From positions 2,358,954 through 2,422,953 of the forward strand of contig NC_031470.1 of assembly GCF_000006565.2 (NCBI RefSeq): a stretch of DNA of 64,000 nucleotides, read 5' to 3'. The translations under genes were made by a program, and so were the position numbers. Origin of the DNA: Toxoplasma gondii ME49. Lineage: Eukaryota; Apicomplexa; Conoidasida; Eucoccidiorida; Sarcocystidae. The notes beneath the pieces are model-generated. The model did not search any database. It was not told where the DNA came from and was given only the letters and a program-made list of their open reading frames with translations. This document shows, piece after piece, positions 55,891-64,000 of this stretch; the stretch's first letter is position 1, and every line of letters starts with the position of its first letter.

Positions 55891-57566
55891 CAGCGTTCGT
55901 ACTCTATGACACCTTGCGGTTAGTCGGTGTGGCCACGGGGGAATCGGGGAATTTGGGGCGTCTACACGTGGCGTGGAGTGTGCAACATGGGGAGGACCAC
56001 AAGTCGTATGTAAGCCTGGGAAGTTTCAGCAGAGGCGACGGTGTCGATGTACCATGTGTTGCGAGGGGAGTTTGGGCTGTAGCGTGACTCGCCGATTGAG
56101 GGTCAAGAAGACTCGTGGGACAGGCGATAAAAGCATTGCCAATGTGGAATGCTTCTCGTATCCCACCTCACTTGCCATGGCCTTCGTTGTGGCCGCTCGG
56201 CCGCATTCGAACGTAAATCTGAGTGACCATGAAGCTGGAAGTTTGCATCTCAGAAGCGAACAGTGTGAAGAAGGACCCCGTTGACTTTATTGAAATGACC
56301 ATATGGATCCACCGGTCTCGTGACAGTCAGTCATCAACTCCACTTGTGGGACTTCCTGCTGCATGATCACGCCCCACAACATGCTCTGATGATGACCACT
56401 GCTGGTGTGAGCGGTGCTACGTTTGTGTTGGGCTCCAGGAATATTCCGTAGGATCGGGCTGACCGGGTGGCAAGCGTGTGTCAGTGTGTTCCTTTCTTGG
56501 GATGTGGTTGAGGAGGGCGACGGAGAGACAGTGCCGGGCGTTGGGAATCAAAAATCAACTGGCAGACGGACCAGTCGTCATATGCTTGCTAGCTTACTTG
56601 TTGGGGCCTGCTCAGCAGCAAGACTCTCTGCAACCGTGAGACCAGCAGGTGATGTATTCGGTTGCAAGCCAGTACCGCCGATCTTCTTGTCACTACGGCG
56701 GTCCCACGTTTCGGTAGCGACGATTGGTACGGAGTAGCAAGTTACCGAGCGGTGTCCACCACCAGCAGAGCACTAGGTTATGAAGCTGGACACTGAGATC
56801 GCGCTCAGCTACCATGGCAGGTAGTCCATGAACCCAATAAGCAAATATTATATAGGTCCCCTTGCTTGTCACTGCACGAAATACGTGATCCGAAGAATGT
56901 GTTTTGTAGCGTAGAATATACTCTTCCAAAACGTGTACCGGCACATACGCCTACACAAGAAGATGTGTCTATGAGTCTGTCTTCTTGCTAGGTTTCGATG
57001 TAACCTGTCTCAAATCGAGTAGTGTTCGAGCTACCCTTCTCGCTGCGACGGAGCGGCGTGTTGGAGCATCGTAGCCCCATTTGAGGTGAAGACTCGTACC
57101 GACGTCTCGGCGCAGTGCGCTTGTCGTTGTGTTGTTGGTTCCAGAAGTATGCTGTCAATCGTGGCAGCAGAAACCTTCAGTGGGACCTCTGCTGGATGGT
57201 ACTTGCATATGACATCAGAAATAGGTTCGTCGGGTCTCGTGATCGATCCACTGACGGCCTCGCCCCGTGGTTTCCAACAACTGTGACTCAGAGTGTCTGC
57301 AGGTATAGCTGCAGAGACGTTTTCGAAAATTCATGGGCGGTGGCCTTGAGAGGGTTCATGGATGAACGCATGCGGGTGGAAAGTGAAAGGCCTTTCATGT
57401 GCGTTTCCACCGTTTCCAGTGGCCGTGCTGCTTGGAATCGTGAGCATGGTGAGGGCACCAAACTGTGGCCGCACCAGATGTTGGGAGACTGTAGCCATCA
57501 AAGAGCCGAGTTGGCGGTTTCTCCTGTCTCCATCCACCGATGAACCTCCTTCATGCCTTTTCTTCA

Positions 57567-57577
57567 CAGGCGGTAGG
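57567..57577 (+). repeat. Conserved short motif (CAG-GCGGTAGG), best splice-like context
   Basis: Preceded by the strongest pyrimidine tract of the set (CCTCCTTCATGCCTTTTCTT). Frame reads QAVGDSWRT then TGA. Confidence 0.65.
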
Positions 57578-58098
57578 TGACAGCTGGCGGACGTGACATC
57601 GCGGTGAATCAGTATGGTGGAGGCATAGAGAGGATCTGGTCATCCGGTATATATGCTACGGGGGCGGGGTCACACACACTGGTTTTAATTGGAAGTGGCA
57701 CTGGTGAACATCACCGACGTGTAGGCGGTAGATGTCTTTCAGTTTGAGTACGACTGGTTATAGGATTTCATGCTTTGTCCAGAACCTGAACACGAAATGG
57801 GTACGACACTGAATACGAAAAGGCAACACCACTAGTTGTCTTCAGGTGTTCCGTGGGGTAGGGTGCATCAGCACATGCACATTGAAGCGCAAGCGCAAGG
57901 CCGTGTCGTCGTGCTGCTTGAAAACGTGTTATAATGCGGACTGAGGCGAGCGGTGGATGTAACACTATATTTGGCGTTCATGTGTTGCGCATAGGGGGCT
58001 AGTGCTAGTGTCGAAGAACCGGCGTCGCCACTGGGTATCGGACGGCAACAAAATACTATGCTGCGCAATCATTGGTTGATTTGTTGATACATGCTGCT

Positions 58099-58440
58099 GT
58101 AACCAGCGTCGTCGTGGCCCTCGGAGCAGGGCATGCCTGAGGGACGTATCGACTGGTCCAGCCTCCCAGTGGCATCCTTTCTTGATATGTCCCTTTATAA
58201 CCTGAGAGTCTCCCATCTGCACCCTTTACCAGCAAGCGAAAGTGAGCTCGCAGTGGCAGTGAAACGGACAGCGGATAATGTTCACTTGCTGTCTCACCTG
58301 ATGAGTCGCCTGAGAGAGAAGCAGTGTCGGACTGTGTCTTTGTTGGTGTGGCGGTTCAAAGTGCACCGTCGCTCCGCCACCTGTGCTGCTGTTGATACCG
58401 TTTGTGGTATAGGCTGGGGGGGGCGTGTGCAGGTCATCCG
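58099..58440 (+). repeat. Direct repeat I, copy 1
   Basis: Matches 59775-60117 (offset 1676, 1677 after the G run). Contains the start of the 58133 frame. Confidence 0.92.
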
Positions 58441-58702
58441 TGGAAGGGTCTGTGGGCAGAAGCAGACAGAGGGATTGACAGTTGTTGCCGGCGCAGGAGG
58501 CATTCAGGATTTGCAGCGCCAGGAGGCGCTCATACGATGTGTCTCAGATTGGAACTCTCGTCGCAACGAGCAGCATAACATCGTTCTGGACACGTGGCTC
58601 CTGTGGATCACGTGTGCCGTTCAGTGCATGCCCGTGGCAGGTCCCTCATGCTTCGCTCGTATTTTCCTGTCAATGACTGAATGGTCAGAGCACGCCCCGT
58701 AG
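58133..58702 (+). CDS. Open frame of 189 codons, unknown protein
   Basis: ATG at 58133 to TAG at 58700-58702, the longest ATG frame on the + strand of the right arm, where stops are frequent. Product: MPEGRIDWSSLPVASF start, a Leu/His/Ser region, RTADNVHLLSHLMSRLREKQ (likely helical), basic VWRFKVHRR, a Gly/Trp step encoded by a run of eight G (58416-58423), then a Gln/Arg-rich part and ITCAVQCMPVAGPSCFARIF near the end. No domain recognised. The copy at 59809 has nine G and shifts frame there, then remains open in the shifted frame to 60307. Expression and splicing unknown. Confidence 0.4.
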   Translation: MPEGRIDWSSLPVASFLDMSLYNLRVSHLHPLPASESELAVAVKRTADNVHLLSHLMSRLREKQCRTVSLLVWRFKVHRRSATCAAVDTVCGIGWGGRVQVIRGRVCGQKQTEGLTVVAGAGGIQDLQRQEALIRCVSDWNSRRNEQHNIVLDTWLLWITCAVQCMPVAGPSCFARIFLSMTEWSEHAP

Positions 58703-58883
58703 CCGACTCCATGAACAAACGTCGTCTTCTAGTTTTTCTCGTGCCTTTGCTGAGTCCTGAAATAAGGTATACAACACATTGGAATGCTGTCGCAGCGAAC
58801 CATATCTGAGAGATGGACAATAATAGTGCTACAAGAGAACCATATTGGCCTTGCTGGTTTCCACTGGCAGCTGAACGACACTG

Positions 58884-59438
58884 GCCAATGTCTCGGCTAC
58901 TTGCTTCATGTTTTTGGCGTGTAGTTCGTGGGAGTGGTCTTGTTGCCCTGGGCACATTCATTCGTCATTCCTGGCTGGGCGGCTTCCGGTGTACTATTCC
59001 GGCTCAAGGCATCTGTGGTTTCAGCCACCGGTAAGGGAACAATCACCTGACTGCCTCCAACAGATTTCCTTCCGTGGGTGGCCAGCAGCACCCACATGTG
59101 GCTCCATACGACTTTGAGGAAATTGGTGCACGTTGGCGAAGTGATGGTTGGTATGCACTCCTGCACGTGCTGCACTGACGGTGCAGTAGGAGTGTGTCAG
59201 ATACGTTTCTTTGGCTCGAGTCGCTCGGAGTCCCCCCGGGAGCGGTCGCACGAGGCTGCAGATGCGGGAGGCACTGGTCATGGTCACCAGCGGAGACGCG
59301 ACACGGTGGTTGCGGCTGACTCCGTGCTGTCACGTCTGGATCGTATTCGTCTCGGCGCACAGGCGGTAGGCAAGGGCTAGATGCTGTGGCATTGCGGGTG
59401 ACCAGTATTGTGGAGGAAGAATGGAGGGCTCGATGTGT
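58884..59438 (+). repeat. Direct repeat J, copy 1
   Basis: Matches 61854-62408 (offset 2970) almost exactly, including the motif at 59360. Breaks at CGATGTGTCG. The frame 59078-59380 (100 codons) ends GAQAVGKG at the motif. Confidence 0.92.
59360..59370 (+). repeat. Conserved short motif (CAG-GCGGTAGG)
   Basis: Repeat J copy 1; frame reads GAQAVGKG then TAG. Confidence 0.63.
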
Positions 59439-59774
59439 CGAGCCATTCGGTGGGCTGTGTGACAGAGACCGAGCGAAAAGTCGATCGGGGGTAGTTGTGG
59501 CGATGGTCGTGGTGTTGAGTAGGTGGCTGTGATGGGCATGTGTTGTACTCGTGTTTTTGTGGGAACTGTAGGATCAGAAGGAGCCATGTGACGGCCGGTG
59601 GAACGTTAAATTTGAGTGTCATGTGCAACCGTGTAGCCCCATTTGTCTTGTCCTGCCATCGGCATGTGGAGATAGCGTGTGCCAGAGAGGGGAAGTCAAC
59701 GATGGCTCAGGGAATCTCGGAAGCCGACATGTTGCATACAGGGGTTGCACAGCTGGTAGTATTTACATGACGTT
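59439..59774. other. Diverged block with an old paralogue
   Basis: 59630-59735 aligns without gaps to 62569-62700 at roughly two thirds identity (shared AGCCCCAT.TGTCTT, GGAAGCCGA.ATG). The frame through it (MAQGISEADML) has a counterpart (LAEGFPEAEML), but first- and second-position changes are as common as third-position ones. Confidence 0.4.
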
Positions 59775-60117
59775 GTAACCAGCGTCGTCGTGGCCCTCGG
59801 AGCAGGGCATGCCTGAGGGACGTATCGACTGGTCCAGCCTCCCAGTGGCATCCTTTCTTGATATGTCCCTTTATAATCTGAGAGTCTCCCATCTGCACCC
59901 TTTACCAGCAAGAGAAAGTGAGCTCGCAGTGGCAGTGAAACGGACAGTGGATAATGTTCACTTGCTGTCTCACCTGATGAGTCGCCTGAGAGAGAAGCAG
60001 TGTCGGACTGTGTCTTTGTTGGTGTGGCGGTTCAAAGTGCACCGTCGCCCCGCCACCTGTGCTGCTGTTGATACCGTTTGTGGTATAGGCTGGGGGGGGG
60101 CATGTGCAGGTCATCCA
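59775..60117 (+). repeat. Direct repeat I, copy 2
   Basis: Second copy of 58099-58440. Homology fades after GCAGGTCATCC. Confidence 0.92.
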
Positions 60118-60307
60118 TCGACGTGTCTGTAGGCAGAAGCAAGCAACAAGTTTCGTATTGTTTTTGATACAACAATGCCTTAAATGTGCAGCTCGTGGCG
60201 GTAGGCAGTGGCTGGGTCTGGTCGTGAAAAACATTCAGTTCAGTACTCTGATATGCTACTGGGAATTTCCGCCTCCGGCAATTGACGAGCTGTTCAGTCC
60301 TTGCTAA
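59809..60307 (+). pseudogene. Frame-shifted copy of the 58133 frame
   Basis: Begins at the matching ATG (59809). A run of nine G (60092-60100) against eight in the other copy moves the reading to a frame that stops at 60130-60132. The frame corresponding to the intact copy stays open from the run to TAA at 60305-60307 (KQATSFVLFLIQQCLKCAAR, then WEFPPPAIDELF), although the sequence after about 60130 is unrelated to the other copy. So the shift may be a recent mutation or a sequencing error in a homopolymer. The variant motif GTGGCGGTAGG at 60195 lies inside it. Confidence 0.4.
60195..60205 (+). repeat. Variant motif (GTG-GCGGTAGG)
   Basis: Lacks the AG before the core, so it would not work as a splice acceptor. 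Followed by CAGTGGCTGGG as in the D copies. Confidence 0.5.
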
Positions 60308-61853
60308 GGGCAGGCCATCAGGACGGCCTGCATCTGTTAGTGTACATTATAGATGAAGCCGCGCGTGTTTGTTCTGCGAAGAGCCGAGTTCGCGTGGCCT
60401 GCTCGACAGAGCATCATGGCCAAGCTCATTGTCATTCCCGAGTCTTCGCCTTTTCGATGGTTCCTAGTGTCGCTTAATTCGCGATGAACTCTGCATTCCC
60501 ATGTAGTGCCACACCGAAGCTTGTTAGTCATCATCGTGCGTTGCAGCATTGTTTGAGGTGACCGGTCGCATTGACATGTGCAAGCAGCCTGAGTATTTTC
60601 TCATTCTGAATGGATCATTTTGCCTTGGCGTTTTTCAAAAGTGTTGCTGCCACCGCACCAGCCGATACCGGATCCGGTGAACGTCCTCTCTTTGTACAAT
60701 ATCCAGTGTCGTGTGTTGCCGGAATTTTTCCGACGGGCCCTCCGAGGGGCGTGAATAGAAAAGTTCTCCTGACGATGGTACTTCTGACTGTGTAAGGGGT
60801 TGTAGTTGCGAGTAGATAAGATTCCTTGGAGAGTAGTCTGCCACGGTAAAAGAATGCACCAGTTTTATACCTTTTCGTGGAAAAGAAAAAGCAGTGGAAG
60901 CATGGTAGGTGTGTTTCGTGTAGACTAATCCCATGAAGTCCCAGTGACGCAGAAGGTGCAAGCTAATAACCACTGGTGAGGACTGAAGGTGATATCTATA
61001 GTGGTGTTGGGTGGTGCTACCAGTCATTATGTGTCTGCGTGGCATTATGTAGCTGGCTGCCGTGTCTTGTTGCTCTTGAGCACGAAGAGGTACAAAGAAC
61101 AGTGAATCGAGCAATACGATAAGCAGTCTCTGGTTTATGTGTCCAGGACCGTGCATGTCTGTAATACTCTGCAACTATAGTGTATAGTTGCACATGGGGT
61201 TGGCGACAAGGAAGGTCAAATACTCATTTTCGTCTGATCACTGGTGGACACCATGAGGGCGATGACGAGTCAGACGGTGTGAAGATGACGTGGACGGATA
61301 ACTAGTAGGTGTGCTCCTCCACTTTGTATCGGGGGTAGCTGGATTGAAGGACACGTCGGTTGGCGTTGGCGCCGCTGCCACTCGGCATGCGGGTATAGTG
61401 CAGGGATTACCGCGGCGCTTCGAAATGTTATGAGAGTATCGTTCGATGAATTCGCAGTTGGAGAAAGTATGCATAGCAAGGGTCTGGGGAAGGATCCCTC
61501 AGCAGGTGCGCGTTGATCAAGAGATGCTGGAAGCTGCCCTAACGCACAGTTGCTGCACCGGTTAGACCGTGCACACAGTCGGTGGACCGCGTGTAGGTCT
61601 CCCAGCTGAAGTGGAAAATGGTCCATGAGAACACGTTTGCGCTTGAATACCAAGTATTTCGCAGCGCCATGCATCGCAACCTCGGGGATAATGTGAAGGG
61701 TTCCTAGCAGTGGATTTTCCGGAGTCTCGATGTTCGGTAGTTCGCACCAGGTGGTGCTGCCTCAGCTGGTCCTGTGTATAAGATGAAGTAATTCCACGTT
61801 AGGTCAGAGTCACAATCATGGTGGATGCCCCTATTGGCACGTCGACCACAGCA
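60308..61853. other. No firm gene
   Basis: Short frames on both strands; the longest (minus strand 60635-61174) is not coding-like. Confidence 0.4.
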
Positions 61854-62408
61854 GCCAATGTCTCGGCTACTTGCTTCATGTTTTTGGCGTGTAGTTCGTG
61901 GGAGTGAGCTTGTTACCCTGGGCACATTCATTCGTCATTCCTGGCTGGGCGGCTTCCGGTGTACTATTCCGGCTCAAGGCATCTGTGGTTTCAGCCACCG
62001 GTAAGGGAACAATCACCTGACTGCCTCCAACAGATTTCCTTCCGTGGGTGGCCAGCAGCACCCACATGTGGCTCCATACGACTTTGAGGAAATTGGTGCA
62101 CGTTGGCGAAGTGATGGTTGGTATGCACTCCTGCACGTGCTGCACTGACGGTGCAGTAGGAGTGTGTCAGATACGTTTCTTTGGCTCGAGTCGCTCGGAG
62201 TCCCCCCGGGAGCGGTCGCACGAGGCTGCAGATGCGGGAGGCACTGGTCATGGTCACCAGCGGAGACGCGACACGGTGGTTGCGGCTGACTCCGTGCTGT
62301 CACGTCTGGATCGTATTCGTCTCGGCGCACAGGCGGTAGGCAAGGGCTAGATGCTGTGGCATTGCGGGTGACCAGTATTGTGGAGGAAGAATGGAGGGCT
62401 CGATGTGT
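61854..62408 (+). repeat. Direct repeat J, copy 2
   Basis: Second copy of 58884-59438, with only a few differences (for example GTGAGCTTGTTACC for GTGGTCTTGTTGCC). The minus-strand frame 62013-62864 (283 codons) across it is compositional. Confidence 0.92.
62330..62340 (+). repeat. Conserved short motif (CAG-GCGGTAGG)
   Basis: Repeat J copy 2, same context as 59360. Confidence 0.63.
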
Positions 62409-62598
62409 CGGGGTGTCGGCTGCGGTACGCGACAGGGACGGAGCCAAACATGGTTTGGAGTAATTATGATGGCGTAAATGATGCTGAGTCGGTGGCTGTG
62501 AGGGGCACGTTTTGAATTGGTGTGTGTTTGATCTCGGTGGCTGAGAATATCTCGCTAGCCGATGTGGAGCCCCATCTGTCTTTTCATGCCAATGCCAC

Positions 62599-62850
62599 AT
62601 GGAGGTAACGGATCCCAAGGAGTGGAATCCATCGTTGGCTGAGGGATTCCCGGAAGCCGAGATGCTGCGTAAAGTGGTCGAAGTCTTGGTGGCACGTGAT
62701 ATGGTAACCACCAGCGTGGCGACCCTCTTGAACACGCCCAACTTGTGGGACATCCGGCCTCGTTGTACCTCGCAGTGGCCAACTTTATTAACATGGACCG
62801 TTGTGATCTGTTCCTTTCCTGTCTGTTTCCATTCCAGGAACAAGCAGTAG
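62599..62850 (+). CDS. Weak coding-like segment, paralogue of 59661
   Basis: ATG-started frame of 83 codons to TAG. Reads MEVTDPKEWNPSLAEGFPEA then MLRKVVEVLVARDMVTTSVA, good protein composition. Preceded by a pyrimidine-rich CATCTGTCTTTTCATGCC. Ends in a motif-like CAAGCAGTAGG after a strong pyrimidine tract (CCTTTCCTGTCTGTTTCCATTCCAG). Unknown product. Confidence 0.28.
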   Translation: MEVTDPKEWNPSLAEGFPEAEMLRKVVEVLVARDMVTTSVATLLNTPNLWDIRPRCTSQWPTLLTWTVVICSFPVCFHSRNKQ

Positions 62851-64000
62851 GAACTCGGTGACACGGAGACGGGCGCCAGTTAGTGTATACGTAGTAACTT
62901 ATCAAACGAGCGACATGGAGATGAGGTAGTGTCTGATTCGGTCTTTTTGGGAGGGTTGTTGTAACGTTCTATAGAGTGCCGCTGCGTGTGTTGGCAGTAA
63001 TGAGACCTGAACACGTGATATGGACAACGGCCATAAGATGCGCATAGAACTTGGTGTGGGACACGGCCACGTCGTTTGTATTCGCGTCAAAATGACGGCG
63101 GGGTTGTGTTAGCTTCAGGGAGTACGCATCGGAGAGGATATCCATGTGGTACTAGTACATGACTGGGTTGTACGCAGTTGTTGTAACGGTTAAGCGGTAA
63201 GCGCCATCGGATAACGCGTAGGTCTCCGTGTCGGATAGTGAAAGTTGCAAACGACGCCGCGTTTGTCTTCTGCGGAGAACCTAATCCATAAGGAACACAT
63301 GGCGCAACACCATCGTCAACAGTGTTCCTGTGTTGGTTTATGGAATATTCCGGAAGAACGCTATTCCCACGGGGTACCGCATTGAAGGAGACAGGTGACG
63401 GTGGGTCAAACCAGAATCTCAGACGGCGGCTAGATTTTTTGTGTGAATATAGCCTGTGTACCGCAATTCGCGCCTTGAGTGTTTATCAGTGGATGACTGA
63501 TTTCCTGATTGTGGTGTCGTAGCCGTGTACGGATGGTAGTTGGATCTCTACTTTCACGAACCGTATAGAGGTGGCTACGCGCGGCTTTGTCATCGTTCTT
63601 CCGAGGTACATGCACACAGTAGTCTCGCCCGCATCATTTTAATGGACCATTTTGGGCCGGTGTTGGCACTAGCTATACATATCCTGGGAGTACTTCTCCA
63701 CGTCGCATAAGAGATGGTCTGCGAATGTACCAACATTATGGAGATTGAATAGTAGTCGAATTGTATCACTCAGTCGTCATATGGGATACTATCTCTAGGT
63801 GTTGATTCCACTGAACGTGCCACAGAGTGCCCGTCCTCAAGCAGTCGAGACTCGATTCGGTGGCCTCGCCTGACCCCCATGTGCCACGTGACGGCTTTTG
63901 CACAAAGGCGGTAGGCAGCGGAAATAGGACTTGACACTGGAGAGCAGTGTGGTCGTGGATTGGTGACGAGACTCGATATATGCGATAGGAAAGAGATATG
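62851..64000. other. Right edge, no firm gene
   Basis: Motif copy at 63905 and a weak variant at 63192. Short frames only; repeats probably continue beyond the window. Confidence 0.4.
63905..63915 (+). repeat. Conserved short motif (AAG-GCGGTAGG)
   Basis: Preceded by GACGGCTTTTGCACA. Frame reads KAVGSGNRT then TGA. Confidence 0.6.

Larger units (their letters stand above)
53649..58098. other. Diverged repeat arm, no firm gene
   Basis: G/T-rich with short frames. Motif copies at 55880 and 57567 and a variant at 54170. 54230-54310 resembles 59450-59510 and 62415-62470 distantly (GTGACAGGGACG...). Frames 55532-55840, 56414-56737 and 57115-57543 are open for 100-140 codons but without splice support on both sides. 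Confidence 0.4.

Noticed and set aside
62013..62864. Minus-strand 283-codon frame
   Set aside because: Same compositional effect; half of it lies in repeat J and the other half in unrelated sequence, with no protein-like features.

Overview
The window looks like nuclear DNA of a eukaryotic protist. The best fit is a sarcocystid coccidian (the Toxoplasma/Neospora/Hammondia/Sarcocystis side of the Apicomplexa), held with moderate confidence. Reasons: no prokaryotic operon structure; no long intact genes outside possible exon chains; several short reading frames bounded by good GTAAGT/GTGAGT donors and CAG acceptors with roughly 110-1000 base introns; GC-rich coding-like patches with C/G-ending codons in otherwise ~50% GC DNA; predicted products with signal-anchor or membrane helices. 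The three N runs (648, 229 and 20 bases) show that this is a scaffolded draft assembly. No rRNA, tRNA, CRISPR, recognisable transposase, reverse transcriptase or telomere repeat was found.

Layout. (1) 1-6140: low-coding left arm, G/T-rich on the + strand at its start, with only weak coding-like stretches. (2) 6140-9100: an abrupt GC-rich island holding a minus-strand coding-like locus whose good codon use jumps between frames, so it is a multi-exon gene that also carries frameshifts, or a decaying one. (3) 9100-22277: mostly intergenic, with three small + strand gene models that rest on splice signals: 13100-13578, 17332-18989 (the best gene in the window, two exons whose phases match and whose junction completes a membrane helix) and 21201-21489. 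(4) 22278-64000: a long G/T-rich arm built almost entirely of nested direct duplications of different ages (units about 1.1-1.2, 1.6-1.7, 1.9, 3.0 and 4.4 kb), all in the same orientation. It contains many short coding-like stretches on the + strand, and long minus-strand frames that are best explained by base composition.

Two of the N gaps (26771-27418 and 34995-35223) are flanked by the same sequence on both sides, exactly as when two overlapping contigs were not merged. Those 'duplications' are probably artefacts or allelic. Other duplications, such as 47.2-48.8 / 48.9-50.4 kb, are clearly diverged and look real.

The most distinctive unexplained signal is a short motif, (C/A)AG-GCGGTAGG, recurring at least twelve times between 37 and 64 kb in otherwise diverged surroundings. 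It is usually preceded by a pyrimidine tract and in one frame reads Q/K-A-V-G followed by a nearby stop. It could be a 3' splice site with a conserved exon start, a conserved C-terminal peptide, or a conserved element of a non-coding RNA family. No function is assigned to any gene here; calls are structural.
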